From positions 1 to 64,000 of the forward strand of contig URWN01000004.1 of the NCBI GenBank assembly GCA_900551615.1: 64,000 nucleotides of DNA, written 5' to 3'. Each line of letters begins with the position of its first letter. Within the stretch, counting starts at the first letter, position 1. Below, piece by piece: positions 17,728-27,555 of this stretch. Position numbers and translations under genes: made by a program. This stretch comes from an uncultured Clostridium sp. (GTDB lineage Bacteria > Bacillota > Clostridia > TANB77 > CAG-508). The notes beneath the pieces are model-generated. The model worked only from the letters and a program-made list of their open reading frames with translations. It was not told the origin of the DNA and made no database searches.

Positions 17728-19863
17728 ACTGGCTATCCTTAAAATTTCTGATACACTCCATGCTTGTGCAATTGTGCCTTTTGGTTCATATGGTTTTGAT
17801 GAATCATAAATTTCTGCTATACTACCTATGCATCCTCTTTGATTTATTTCTTTTTCAAATGTCTTTATTGTTTTGGTAATAAATTCATCTAATTTGTTTT
17901 GTAATTTTGCTTTGTATGTTTTTCTTTTTTCTGCTTTTATCATGTTTCTTAAAGAGTCAAAGTATAGTCCTAGTAGCCATGTCCATGTTATTCCTTGGTG
18001 ATAGCTCATGTCTCTTTTAAATTCGTCTCCTTCATATATTTCAACATAATTTGGTTCACCTTTTGCTAATGATTTTAGTCCGTAGTTGTTTAATAATTTC
18101 TTTTCTACAACATTTATCATATTATATGCAATCTCTGAATTTGGTTCAATTATAGGGTATGTTAATGAAAGTGCAAATAACTGGTTTGGTCTTATTCTGC
18201 TGTCTCCAAGTACATCATATAGGCATTTCCTTTTTGAATTATAGAATTTTTCGTTAAATGATTTTTTGCATTTTTTTGCTATGTCTTTATATATTTTTAT
18301 TTTTGCTTTATATTCGTTTGTTTCTGCCGTTATATTATTTTCATTTACTAGGTTTTTATTTGATTCTTCTTTGCTTATTTCATTTTGATTGATTTTTAAT
18401 TTTTCTGTTAAATCTATCATTATCATTAAACTGTTGTACCATAAGCTATTTATTTCTACCGCTTTTCCATTTCTTGGCGTTGCTGCAATTCCATATGTTT
18501 TTACGTCCATCCATGTGTTTTGAGTATTTTCAGTTCCTGATGATATAAGGAAGTCACTGTCTAAATAAATATTGTTATTATCTATGTCTATTCCTTTAAT
18601 GTAGTTTTCTATTATTTTTTCTAATTTATCATAAATATTTTTTTCTACAAATTCATAGTCACCTGTATAATTAATATATTTTTGTATTTGTTCAAATAAC
18701 AATAAAGATGCATCAACACTATTATATAGTGGGCGGTTATCAAATCCTGAGTAGCCATTTGGAACTAGTCCATATTTGATGTCTCTTACCATTGTAAGTA
18801 ACACTTCTTTTGCAAGTTCATATCTTTTTGTTTTTAATAATAAGCCTTCAAATGATATTAAACTATCTCTACCCCAATCTAAAAACCATGGATAGCCTGC
18901 AATTATTGTATGCAATCTAAATGTTGGTCTATATACTATAAATTGATCTGCTGCTTTTATTAATTCTTTTGTAAGTTCCTTTTTACTTTTTTCAATTGGA
19001 TTTTCTTTTTTACTTTCTTTAGTTTCATAATTTTTAATTTGTGTATGTTCTAAAAGTTTTGAGTTTTCTATTATTTTGTCTATTCTTTCATTTTCTTTTT
19101 TAATTAATTCATTAAGATTTATTTCTTCTATATTTTCTTCTAATCCACATACAAATGAAATTTCTTTTTCCTCATTGGGTTGTAGTTCAATTTCATATAC
19201 TCCTGTAACACTATGATTTTCTTTTGGATAAAATCCACGTTTTTGCTCTTCTATATAAAACATGTCTTTAAAGATGTCATTTTTGTGCTCAATGTATTTG
19301 CCTTCTGATAAATTCATATATACTGGTGTCTTTGAGTTTCCATCTATAACTAGTTTTACTTTTGTTCCATTTATTTGTTGCTTAACATCAAAAGCATGGT
19401 CTGTGCTCATTGAATGGAAGTCTCTAAAATTAACGATTGGAGCTAATGTTAATATAGCTTTTTTATTTGTGTTTTTTATTTTATATTGTATTCCTACTAT
19501 TTCTTTGCCTTGTTCCATGCATATTGTTTTTGATATTTCAGTTTCATTTACTTTGTATGTATATACTGGGAAATTATCTTTTTCAAATTTTTCTTGATAT
19601 TTATATCCTTGTGAAATGTAGTTTTCTCCTATATTTGTATATAAATCATATTTAACATCTTCTATTTTAATACTTTCATCTACTTTGGATAATATTAAAT
19701 ATCTTTGTGCTGGTGGTGTTAATGGAGCTATTAATAATCCATGGTATTTTCTTGTATTTGCACCTATAATTGTTGAACTTGCAAATCCTCCCATACCATT
19801 TGTTATTAACCATTCCTTTTTTAGTCCATCTTCTAATTTTAGATTCTCTTTTGTAAATTCCAT
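17680..19863 (-). CDS. Glycogen debranching enzyme (amylo-alpha-1,6-glucosidase family)
   Basis: A 727-residue protein with the N-terminal GDE_N domain (WLITNGMGGFASSTIIGANT, then RKYHGLL) and a C-terminal (alpha/alpha)6 GDE_C domain with AGYPWFLDWGRDSLISFEGL (catalytic Asp region, about residue 325), WMDVKTYG, GKAVEINSLWYNSL and SYHQGITWTWLLG. It hydrolyses alpha-1,6 branches of glycogen-like storage glucan in the cytosol. The final residues (SWDVSDGTFLSKKNRG) and stop codon come from a palindromic repeat, so the original C-terminus was probably replaced. No other glycogen genes are adjacent. Confidence 0.92.
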   Translation of the reverse strand: MEFTKENLKLEDGLKKEWLITNGMGGFASSTIIGANTRKYHGLLIAPLTPPAQRYLILSKVDESIKIEDVKYDLYTNIGENYISQGYKYQEKFEKDNFPVYTYKVNETEISKTICMEQGKEIVGIQYKIKNTNKKAILTLAPIVNFRDFHSMSTDHAFDVKQQINGTKVKLVIDGNSKTPVYMNLSEGKYIEHKNDIFKDMFYIEEQKRGFYPKENHSVTGVYEIELQPNEEKEISFVCGLEENIEEINLNELIKKENERIDKIIENSKLLEHTQIKNYETKESKKENPIEKSKKELTKELIKAADQFIVYRPTFRLHTIIAGYPWFLDWGRDSLISFEGLLLKTKRYELAKEVLLTMVRDIKYGLVPNGYSGFDNRPLYNSVDASLLLFEQIQKYINYTGDYEFVEKNIYDKLEKIIENYIKGIDIDNNNIYLDSDFLISSGTENTQNTWMDVKTYGIAATPRNGKAVEINSLWYNSLMIMIDLTEKLKINQNEISKEESNKNLVNENNITAETNEYKAKIKIYKDIAKKCKKSFNEKFYNSKRKCLYDVLGDSRIRPNQLFALSLTYPIIEPNSEIAYNMINVVEKKLLNNYGLKSLAKGEPNYVEIYEGDEFKRDMSYHQGITWTWLLGLYFDSLRNMIKAEKRKTYKAKLQNKLDEFITKTIKTFEKEINQRGCIGSIAEIYDSSKPYEPKGTIAQAWSVSEILRIASWDVSDGTFLSKKNRG

Positions 19864-19884
19864 GTTTTTATCCTTCCTTATATT

Positions 19885-21579
19885 TTATTGTGTTTTTCTT
19901 CTTCTTCCTCTTTGGCTTTTTGGAAGTGTTTTTGTATCTCTTTTTGTAGTCATTGGTTGTTTCATGCTTTTTTCATATTCTTTTCTAAATTCCAACACTT
20001 CTTTATCTTCTTGAAATTGATTGTTTTCTTTTAAAATTTCTTTATTTTCTTTTTTTGCCGTCTTTTTTGCTTTTTTAGCTTCTTTTCTCATTTTTTGTTC
20101 TTTAAGTTTTATCATTTCGTCTGCTTGTTTTATTGATTGTATTCTATCACTGTATTTATTGCTAAATTTACTATTTTTTTTATGTTTGTCTTTGTTTGTT
20201 TTTTTATTTTTCTTAGCATCTTTAGCCATTTGTTTTTTTATTTTATTTATTCTTTTATCTTCTCTTAGTTTATTGTTTAACATTAAGAATTGTGGATCAT
20301 TTTGTTTATCTTGATATTTTAAATCATCACATATAAGTCCAATAATTGATTCTGCTACTAATTCTGGGTCATGTCTTATACATCCTTCTGTTATCATTGA
20401 TAGATTTCTTTGTAAAAATGTTATTCCTTTTACTTTATCAACATTGCTATCTACTAGGTCTTGTCCTTCTAGATTGTATTTTTTTATGTATTCTGGAACA
20501 ACTTCTCCAGTATCATAAATACAATAATCAACTATTCCTTTTCCACAATGTTCTATTATTGCATTTAAATGGTCTGAAACACTATATTCATCTGTTTGTC
20601 CTGGTTCTGTCATTATATTACTTATATAAACTTTTAACCCTGTAGATTCTTTTATTGCTTTTGCAACACCATTTACTAATAAGTTTGGTATAACATTTGT
20701 ATACAAACTTCCTGGTCCAATTATTATGCAATCTGCTTCTCTTATTGCTTCTAAAACGCCTGGAGCTGGTCTACAGTTTGTTGGATTTAAATAAATTCTA
20801 TTTATTTTTGTTACTTTATCATAAACAACTTCTGCAATTTTTGATTTTTCTGTTACTAAATATCCATTTTGAAGTTCTGCTGTTATATTCATTTCATCTA
20901 AAGTGACTGGTAATACTCTTCCGACAATGTTTAAAACTTCGTTACTTTTTATTATTGAATCTGAAAAATCTTTATTTATATTTTTCATTGCACTAAAGTA
21001 TATGTCAGAAAACTTTAAATTTCTTAATCTTCCATCTGTAAATTTATAATTAAATAGTTTTCCTAATTGTTCATCTTGATTAGAAAGTGCAACCAGACTA
21101 TCTTTTACATCATCTAATGGCATTGTTTGTAACTCTCTTCTTGATTCACTTTCTTTTTCTCCATAATCAGATATTGTAACAATAGCAGTTAAATTATCAG
21201 TATATTTTTTTAAGCCTGTAAGTACTGTATTTAAGCCTGTTCCTCCTCCTATTACAACAATATTAGGTCCTTGGTGATATACTTTTTTATTAAATATTAA
21301 TGATTTTACATTTACATTACTTTTATCAGTCATTCTATCATCTGTTGATTCTATTAAAATTTCTAATATTCTTTTATTTAAGCATACTAATCCAAATATT
21401 ACAGCTACTACCCCAATTACAAATGTTATTATTATTTTTGCTAATTCTTCAAATGACATTTCTTTTAATACTAATATTTCTGCTGTTCCATAACATATTA
21501 ATGCTATTCCTATTAGTATTAATAGCATCCACCTTTTTAGCTTACTTTTTGAATCAAACCACTTTATAAATCCATTCAT
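19885..21579 (-). CDS. yvcK: YvcK/CofD-like protein (gluconeogenesis factor family)
   Basis: 564 residues. Two N-terminal membrane segments (about 18-65) precede the CofD/YvcK Rossmann domain with VVIGGGTGLNTVLTGL (about 108), MPLDDVKDSLVALS, and GPGSLYTNVIPNLLV. YvcK in Bacillus binds UDP-sugars and affects wall synthesis and growth on gluconeogenic carbon. The C-terminal 130 residues are unusually Lys-rich and probably disordered (KKIKKQMAKDAKKNKKTNKD and on). Next comes murB, fitting a wall-related role. The usual rapZ and whiA neighbours are not here. Confidence 0.92.
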   Translation of the reverse strand: MNGFIKWFDSKSKLKRWMLLILIGIALICYGTAEILVLKEMSFEELAKIIITFVIGVVAVIFGLVCLNKRILEILIESTDDRMTDKSNVNVKSLIFNKKVYHQGPNIVVIGGGTGLNTVLTGLKKYTDNLTAIVTISDYGEKESESRRELQTMPLDDVKDSLVALSNQDEQLGKLFNYKFTDGRLRNLKFSDIYFSAMKNINKDFSDSIIKSNEVLNIVGRVLPVTLDEMNITAELQNGYLVTEKSKIAEVVYDKVTKINRIYLNPTNCRPAPGVLEAIREADCIIIGPGSLYTNVIPNLLVNGVAKAIKESTGLKVYISNIMTEPGQTDEYSVSDHLNAIIEHCGKGIVDYCIYDTGEVVPEYIKKYNLEGQDLVDSNVDKVKGITFLQRNLSMITEGCIRHDPELVAESIIGLICDDLKYQDKQNDPQFLMLNNKLREDKRINKIKKQMAKDAKKNKKTNKDKHKKNSKFSNKYSDRIQSIKQADEMIKLKEQKMRKEAKKAKKTAKKENKEILKENNQFQEDKEVLEFRKEYEKSMKQPMTTKRDTKTLPKSQRGRRRKTQ

Positions 21580-21604
21580 TATATATTCCCTCCATTGTTT
21601 TAAA

Positions 21605-21633
21605 TGTCCAAAAAGAACCGTCCCTATTGGACA
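21605..21633 (-). repeat. Palindromic element, GGGACGGTTC family, inverted copy
   Basis: On the minus strand it reads TGTCCAATAGGGACGGTTCT and on to TTTTTGGACA, matching 14551-14579 with one difference in the first half. It starts within the last codons of murB and provides that gene's TAG stop. Confidence 0.85.
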
Positions 21634-22541
21634 ATTTTGATTTCAAATTCTATCTTTTTTCCAAATTTTTCATAAACCTTATCCGTAACGTATTTTGCTA
21701 AATCTAGCACATCTTGTGCTGTTGCGTTTCCTGTGTTTATTATAAATCCTGCGTGTTTTTCTGAAACCTTTGCACCACCAATTGTGTATCCTTTTAACCC
21801 GGCATCGTCAATTAGTTTTGCTGTTATAAAATCTGTTCCTCTTTTAAATGTACTTCCAGCTGATGGATATTCTATTGGTTGTTTTTCTTTTCTAAATTGT
21901 GTGTATTCATCCATTTTAGCTTTTATTTCTTTTGCATTTCCTTTTTCTAATATTATTTTTGCTTGTAATATGATATATTTTCCACTTGAAAATATGCTAT
22001 TTCTATATGTAAATTTTGCTTGTTCATTTGTAAATTTATGAATTTTTCCATTATAGTCTATTGCTGTTATTTCTGTTACTATGTCTTTCATTTCTTTACC
22101 ATGTGCACCAGCATTCATTAATATTGCTCCACCTATTGTTCCTGGTATTCCTGATATTTCTTCAAATCCTGTTATTTCTTCTTTTAATAATTTTTGTGCT
22201 AAAAATCCTATTGGTGTTGCATCATCTACTGTAATTTCTATTTTATTCTGTTCTTTTGGTTCTATTTTTATTTCTTTTAAGTTTGTTCTTATTACTATTC
22301 CTTTTATTCCACTATCTGATACTAATACATTGCTTCCGTTTCCTAATATTGTTATTTTTATTTTTTCTTTTTTAGCAAATTCTAATATTTTTTGTAGCTC
22401 TTTTATTGATGTTATTTTTATATAGAATTCAGCTGGTCCTCCTATTTTGAATGATGTGTGGTTTTTCATTGGTTCATTTTGTTTTATTCTTTCTTTTGAA
22501 ATTATTTTTTCTAAGTTTTCTAAGATTTGTTTGTTTTCCAA
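21624..22541 (-). CDS. murB: UDP-N-acetylmuramate dehydrogenase
   Basis: A 305-residue flavoenzyme that reduces UDP-GlcNAc-enolpyruvate to UDP-MurNAc, an early peptidoglycan step. FAD-domain motifs are HTSFKIGGPAEFYIKI (about residue 28), LGNGSNVLVSD (about 75) and the ISGIPGTIGGAILMNAGAHG block (about 130). The C-terminal domain has YPSAGSTFKRG with the catalytic Ser and AGFIINTGNATAQDV. The stop codon lies in a palindromic repeat. It is co-directional with yvcK and divergent from nfeD. Confidence 0.96.
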   Translation of the reverse strand: MENKQILENLEKIISKERIKQNEPMKNHTSFKIGGPAEFYIKITSIKELQKILEFAKKEKIKITILGNGSNVLVSDSGIKGIVIRTNLKEIKIEPKEQNKIEITVDDATPIGFLAQKLLKEEITGFEEISGIPGTIGGAILMNAGAHGKEMKDIVTEITAIDYNGKIHKFTNEQAKFTYRNSIFSSGKYIILQAKIILEKGNAKEIKAKMDEYTQFRKEKQPIEYPSAGSTFKRGTDFITAKLIDDAGLKGYTIGGAKVSEKHAGFIINTGNATAQDVLDLAKYVTDKVYEKFGKKIEFEIKIVQ

Positions 22542-22745
22542 TTTTTCACACTCGCTTTCTTTTATCTTTTTTATAATATATGTTTTATTTGTTTTTACTG
22601 CTATAATATATCATTTTTTTGCCAAAATTACAATGACTATGTGTCAATTAATTAAATTTATTCTAAATGCTTTATTTTTCCGATATTTTATAGTATAATA
22701 TAATTGTAGTGGTTAAAATCATTACAAGTTAGGAGATGTTTTATT

Positions 22746-23186
22746 ATGTGGCAAGTATGGCTAATTATTGCAGGTTTATTTTTTGTTGGAGAAATTGCAA
22801 CAGTTGGATTTTTAATATTTTGGTTTGGAATTGGAGCTTTAATCGCAATGATAGTTAGTTTTTTTACTTCAAACATAATAATTCAAACTACTATATTTGT
22901 AATATCATCTACAATATTAATTTTTGCAACTAAACCTTTTGTAAAGAAATTTGCTGATGTAAAAAAAACTAATACAAATGTATATTCAATAATTGGCAAG
23001 AAAGCCTTAGTAATTAAGACTATAGACCCTATTCATTCAGTTGGGCAAATAAAAATTAATGGTGAAGTTTGGACTGCTGAAAGTGAAAACAATCAAGTTA
23101 TTGATAAAGGTTCTGAAGTTGAAATTTTAGAGATAAAAGGTGTTAAAGCTATTGTAAAACCTATACATGTTTTAAATAAAATTTAG
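22746..23186 (+). CDS. nfeD: NfeD family membrane protein
   Basis: A 146-residue short NfeD. Three to four membrane helices occupy residues 1-75 (VWLIIAGLFFVGEIATVGFL and on), and a C-terminal OB-fold follows (IIGKKALVIKTIDP, GQIKINGEVWTAES, EVEILEIKGVKAIVKPI). These proteins partner with SPFH/band-7 proteins in membrane microdomains, and exactly such a gene follows 53 bases downstream. ATG 22746 follows AGGAGATG. A TATAAT-like box lies near 22694. Confidence 0.93.
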   Translation: MWQVWLIIAGLFFVGEIATVGFLIFWFGIGALIAMIVSFFTSNIIIQTTIFVISSTILIFATKPFVKKFADVKKTNTNVYSIIGKKALVIKTIDPIHSVGQIKINGEVWTAESENNQVIDKGSEVEILEIKGVKAIVKPIHVLNKI

Positions 23187-23239
23187 TTATTAATATTACT
23201 TTTTTAAGTATTTATATAAATATAAAGGAGGATTTTAAT

Positions 23240-24145
23240 ATGGGATTTTTAATCGCATTACTAGTTATAATATTAATTATAGCATTCAAATCAATTAAAA
23301 TTGTTAAACAAGCTGAGGTTTATGTAATTGAAAGATTAGGTAAATTCTATAAAGTTGCAGATGCTGGTCTTACAATTATTGTTCCATTTTTTGACCATGT
23401 AAGAAGTGTGGTTAGTTTAAAACAACAAACAATGGATGTTCCACCTCAAGGAGTTATTACTAAAGATAATGTAACTATTACAATAGATACTGTTGTTTTC
23501 TATCAAATAACAGATCCTGCAAAAGCAGTATATGAAATTCAAAGTTTGAAAAAAGGTATTGAGTACCTAGCAATTACAACAATTCGTGATATCATTGGTA
23601 AAATGGATTTAGATGAAACATTTAGTTCAAGAGATGGCATTAATAATCAATTAAGAGTTGTTCTTGATGAAGCTACTGATAGATGGGGATGTAAAATTGA
23701 TAGAGTTGAAATTAAAGATATTACACCACCAGCTGATATTAGAGATGCAATGGAAAAAGAAATGAATGCAGAAAGAAATAAAAGAGCTTTAATTCTTGAA
23801 TCTGAAGCTCAAAGACAATCTGCTGTAACTATTGCTGAAGGTAAAAAACAAGCTGCTATATTAGAGGCTGAAGCTGATAAAGAGGCTAGAATTACTAGAG
23901 CAGCCGGTGAAGCTCAAGCTATTAAAGAAGTTGCTGAAGCTAAGGCTAAAGAAATTCAAATGGTTTATGATGCTATTAAGAAATCAGATCCTGATGAAAA
24001 ATTAGTTCAATTAAAATCACTTGAAGCTTTAGAGAAAGTTGCTGATGGAGAGGCTAATAAAGTATTTATTCCTTTTGAAGCAACTAGTGCTCTTTCAAGT
24101 TTAGGAGCTATAAAAGAAGTTGTAAAAGACGAAAAGAAAAAATAA
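23240..24145 (+). CDS. SPFH/band-7 domain protein (slipin/QmcA-like)
   Basis: A 301-residue protein with one N-terminal membrane helix (residues 2-18), a band-7 domain (QAEVYVIERLGKFYKVADAG, PPQGVITKDNVTITIDTVVF, RDIIGKMDLDETFSSRD) and an Ala/Glu-rich coiled coil (about 185-255). Such proteins oligomerise at the membrane and organise microdomains or proteases. The pairing with nfeD is the classic arrangement. A strong terminator follows, so the pair is a two-gene operon. Confidence 0.94.
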   Translation: MGFLIALLVIILIIAFKSIKIVKQAEVYVIERLGKFYKVADAGLTIIVPFFDHVRSVVSLKQQTMDVPPQGVITKDNVTITIDTVVFYQITDPAKAVYEIQSLKKGIEYLAITTIRDIIGKMDLDETFSSRDGINNQLRVVLDEATDRWGCKIDRVEIKDITPPADIRDAMEKEMNAERNKRALILESEAQRQSAVTIAEGKKQAAILEAEADKEARITRAAGEAQAIKEVAEAKAKEIQMVYDAIKKSDPDEKLVQLKSLEALEKVADGEANKVFIPFEATSALSSLGAIKEVVKDEKKK

Positions 24146-24150
24146 AAATT

Positions 24151-24188
24151 GGGATTACGGAGTTATCACTCCGAATCCCTCTTTTTTT
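24151..24188 (+). terminator. Terminator of the nfeD/band-7 operon
   Basis: GGGATT-CGGAGT / ACTCCG-ATCCC hairpin with a four-base loop followed by seven T. The convergent argS ends in the T-run. Confidence 0.92.
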
Positions 24189-25893
24189 ACATTTTTTCTG
24201 GCATTTGTATTCCTAATAAATTAGCTCCTTGTTTTAAAACTTCTGATACAGCATAAGTTAAATATATACGAGCATTTTGAATATCTTTGTCTTCAACAAT
24301 TATTTTATTTTCATTATAAAAACTGCTATAAGCTTTTGCCAAATCTATTAAATATCTTGCAAGTATTGATGGTTCGTTTTTATCTGTTACTTGAATTAAT
24401 ACATCTTCAAAATTATAAATAAGTTTTAATATTGCTAATGAATATTCATCTGCTAAATTTTCCACTTTTACCTCTTCTATTTTTGGTAAATATCCTGCTT
24501 TTTCTAAAACACTTTTTGTTCTAACATAAGTATATTGAACATATGGACCTGTTTCTCCTTGGAAGTTTAAAATTGTGTTCCAATCAAACACTTCATCTTT
24601 AATTCTTGATGCTGACATATCGTTAAATATAACTGCACCTATTCCAACTTTTTTTGCTACTTCTTCTTTATTTTCTAACTCTGGATTTTTTTGTTCTATT
24701 ATTTCTTGTGCTCTTGAAATGGCTTCATTTAATAAATCTTCTAGTTTGATAATATTACCTTCCCTTGTTGACATTTTTCCTTCTGGTAATAATACCATTC
24801 CAAATGATACATGTTCTAATCCTTTTGTGTATTTTTCGTCTAACCCTAAAAGTTTTGCTACTTCAAATACTTGTTTAAAGTGTAGTACTTGTTCATATGA
24901 TGTTACATATAGTGCTTTGTCAAAATCATATGTTCTAGCTCTGTATAATATTGCTGCTAAATCTCTTGTTGCATATGTTGTAGAACCATTTGATTTTTCT
25001 ATTATACATGGTGTGTTTATTCCTTTGTCTTCTAAATCGATTATTTTTGCACCTTGTGATTCTATTAGTTTTCCTGTTTTTTCTAATATTTCTATTACTT
25101 CTGTCATTTTGTCTGAATAAAAAGATTCTCCGTTCCATGAGTCAAATTTGCTACCTAGCAAATCATATACTTTTTGGAATTCTTGCAAGCTTAATTCTCT
25201 GAATTTTTTCCAGATTTCTACGCAATATGAATCTCCATCTTCTAATTTTTTGAAGTTGTTTCTACAATTTTCTAATATTTGTTCATCGTTTTTGCAAGCT
25301 TCGTTTATTCTAATATATATTTTTGTTAATTCATTTATTGGGTCTTTTTCTATGTCATATTCTTTTCCCCACATTTTGTAGCCTTCTATTAGCTTTCCAA
25401 ACTGTGTTCCATAATCTCCTAAATGATTTACACCTGTTACATTATATCCTAAATATTTGTATATATTGTATAGTGCTCCTCCTATTACTGTTGAACGTAG
25501 ATGTCCTATGTGGAAAGGTTTTGCAATGTTTGGTGCTGAATAGTCTATTACTATGTTTTTTTCTTTTCCTATTTCTGATTTTCCATATTGTTCAGCTTTT
25601 GAAATTTCTTCTAATACTTCTTTAGCTAATATTGTTTTGTTTATAAAGAAATTTAAATATCCACCTGCTACTTCTATTTTTTCTATTTCTTCTACTGCTT
25701 CTATTTTTTCTTTTATTTCGTTTGCTATAGCTGGTGGTGCTTTTCTTAATTCTTTTGCTAGTCTGAAACATGGAAATGCATAGTCTCCATTTTTACTGTC
25801 TTTTGGTGTTTCTATGTAACTTTCTAATTCTTCTTCATTTATATCTATTGTTTTTGATATTTGTTTTGCTATTATTTGTTTAAAATCTTTCAA
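24187..25893 (-). CDS. argS: Arginyl-tRNA synthetase
   Basis: A class I synthetase of 568 residues that charges tRNA-Arg. It has an N-terminal additional domain (SYIETPKDSKNGDYAFPCFR), HIGH motif in APNIAKPFHIGHLRST (about residue 125), the KMSKS-equivalent KMSTREGN (about 375) and the anticodon-binding DALR domain at the end. TTG 25893 is the likely start because GGAGG lies 7 bases upstream; ATG 25923 is in frame but without a ribosome site. No T-box leader is visible. It is relevant to the CGG question because it aminoacylates every Arg isoacceptor. Confidence 0.95.
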   Translation of the reverse strand: MKDFKQIIAKQISKTIDINEEELESYIETPKDSKNGDYAFPCFRLAKELRKAPPAIANEIKEKIEAVEEIEKIEVAGGYLNFFINKTILAKEVLEEISKAEQYGKSEIGKEKNIVIDYSAPNIAKPFHIGHLRSTVIGGALYNIYKYLGYNVTGVNHLGDYGTQFGKLIEGYKMWGKEYDIEKDPINELTKIYIRINEACKNDEQILENCRNNFKKLEDGDSYCVEIWKKFRELSLQEFQKVYDLLGSKFDSWNGESFYSDKMTEVIEILEKTGKLIESQGAKIIDLEDKGINTPCIIEKSNGSTTYATRDLAAILYRARTYDFDKALYVTSYEQVLHFKQVFEVAKLLGLDEKYTKGLEHVSFGMVLLPEGKMSTREGNIIKLEDLLNEAISRAQEIIEQKNPELENKEEVAKKVGIGAVIFNDMSASRIKDEVFDWNTILNFQGETGPYVQYTYVRTKSVLEKAGYLPKIEEVKVENLADEYSLAILKLIYNFEDVLIQVTDKNEPSILARYLIDLAKAYSSFYNENKIIVEDKDIQNARIYLTYAVSEVLKQGANLLGIQMPEKM

Positions 25894-25944
25894 TTTATTT
25901 CCTCCAAACCCTTTAAATTCCATATATTATTATAGTCTATATAT

Positions 25945-25973
25945 TAAAAAAAGTCAAACTATTTAGTTTGACT
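25945..25973 (-). terminator. Terminator of galE, overlapping its stop codon
   Basis: Nine-base stem (AGTCAAACT at 25952-25960 with AGTTTGACT at 25965-25973) followed on the minus strand by seven T. The upstream arm encodes the last residues of GalE (SQTK) and the stop. Confidence 0.9.
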
Positions 25974-26969
25974 CTTTTCTATATAATTCCAACTGTCTTT
26001 ACACATATCATCAATATTTTTCTCTGCTGTCCATCCTAATTCTTCTTTTGCTTTAGTTGGATCAGCATAACATGTAGCTATATCTCCTGGTCTTCTAGGT
26101 GCTATTTTGTATGGAACTGCCTTACCTGTTGCTTTTTCAAAACCTTTTACCATATCTAGAACACTGTATCCATGGCCTGTTCCTAAATTGTAAATATATA
26201 ATCCTTCATTTTCTTTTTCTAGTTTTTCTAATGCTTTTATATGTCCTTTTGCTAAATCTACAACATGTATATAATCTCTTACACCTGTTCCATCTGGTGT
26301 ATTGTAATCATTTCCAAATACTGATAATTCTTTTAATGTTCCTGCTGCAACTCTTGCTACATATGGCATTAAGTTGTTTGGAATTCCCTTTGGTTCTTCT
26401 CCAATTAATCCACTTTCATGTGCTCCAACTGGGTTGAAGTATCTTAATATGCATATATCCCATGTGTTATCTGATTTGTATATATCTTTTAATATTTGTT
26501 CTATAAATAATTTTGTTGTTCCATATGGATTTGTTGTTCCTCCTGTTGGTGTGTCTTCTGTTATTGGCATTTTTTCTGGTTCTCCATATACTGTTGCTGA
26601 TGAACTAAATATAAATTTTTTACATCCATATTTTCTCATTGTGTCTAATAATACTAATGCTCCTGAAATGTTGTTTGTGTAGTATTCTATTGGTTTTTGT
26701 ACTGATTCTCCAACTGCTTTGTATCCAGCAAAGTTCATTACTGCTTCTATGTTGTTTTCTTCAAATACTTTTTCTAGTTTTTCTCTGTCCATGTAGTCCA
26801 TTTCATAAAATTTAAAGTCTTTTCCTGTTATTTTTTTGATTGCTTCTAGTGCTTTTGGTGTACTATTTGAAAAGTTATCTATTATAACTATTTCTCTTCC
26901 TTTATTTAATAATTCTACTGCAGTGTGACTTCCTATAAATCCTGCTCCTCCTGGTAATAATATTGCCAT
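25959..26969 (-). CDS. galE: UDP-glucose 4-epimerase
   Basis: A 336-residue SDR enzyme interconverting UDP-glucose and UDP-galactose for wall or capsule sugars. It has the NAD-binding GGAGFIGSH (residues 7-15), FSSSATVYGEP with catalytic Ser/Thr, NPYGTTKLFIEQIL carrying the YxxxK pair (about 150), and substrate motif RYFNPVGAHESG. ATG 26969 follows AAAGGAGGAATAAAA; an in-frame ATG 78 bases upstream overlaps the Nudix gene and has no reason to be used. Last gene of the cysS-nudix-galE run. Confidence 0.96.
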   Translation of the reverse strand: MAILLPGGAGFIGSHTAVELLNKGREIVIIDNFSNSTPKALEAIKKITGKDFKFYEMDYMDREKLEKVFEENNIEAVMNFAGYKAVGESVQKPIEYYTNNISGALVLLDTMRKYGCKKFIFSSSATVYGEPEKMPITEDTPTGGTTNPYGTTKLFIEQILKDIYKSDNTWDICILRYFNPVGAHESGLIGEEPKGIPNNLMPYVARVAAGTLKELSVFGNDYNTPDGTGVRDYIHVVDLAKGHIKALEKLEKENEGLYIYNLGTGHGYSVLDMVKGFEKATGKAVPYKIAPRRPGDIATCYADPTKAKEELGWTAEKNIDDMCKDSWNYIEKSQTK

Positions 26970-26994
26970 TTTTATTCCTCCTTTAATATAAATT

Positions 26995-27555
26995 TTATCT
27001 TTGTTGTTGTTTATTTTCTTCGTTTTGTTTATATTTACAAAATTCATTAATAGTAGTTAAAATTTCTCTATCAAATATTGATTTTCTAAAATTATCAGTT
27101 TGATTATTTCTAACCATATATTCTATTACTGATAAATTCAAAAATTCTATAGTAAGATTTTCTCCTTTTTCGCTTTCTGTTAATTTTTGCTTATTAGAAT
27201 TTATATTTTGGTTTGTTTCTAATGCATAGAAATAAGTTTTTCTTACTCTATTTATTTCTTTTCCAGCTTTTCTATCATAATAATTTTGGTTATATGTTTC
27301 TATTTCTAAAAAAGGTTCTAATTGTTTTATTTCTGTGTCTAAATTAATATCTATTCCGGATTCTTCTAATATTTCTCTTCTTAAAGATTCTTCCCTAGTT
27401 TCGTTGTCATCTATCTTTCCACCTGGTAACATATATAATCCAGCATATTTTACTATTAAAGCTTTTCCTTCTTTATTTAAAATAATTGCTCTAACTTTAT
27501 CTTTTACTTTTTTATATTCTATATTTTCTTTATAATCAAAGGTTATTTTCTTCAT
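26995..27555 (-). CDS. Nudix hydrolase
   Basis: A 186-residue protein with a full Nudix box, GGKIDDNETREESLRREILE followed by ESG (about residues 46-68: GxnEx7REVxEExG pattern). This places metal-binding Glu residues for cleaving nucleoside diphosphates linked to another group. The substrate is unknown; variants clean up oxidised or sugar nucleotides. It overlaps the cysS stop by four bases (ATGA), so it is translationally coupled to cysS. Confidence 0.9.
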   Translation of the reverse strand: MKKITFDYKENIEYKKVKDKVRAIILNKEGKALIVKYAGLYMLPGGKIDDNETREESLRREILEESGIDINLDTEIKQLEPFLEIETYNQNYYDRKAGKEINRVRKTYFYALETNQNINSNKQKLTESEKGENLTIEFLNLSVIEYMVRNNQTDNFRKSIFDREILTTINEFCKYKQNEENKQQQR

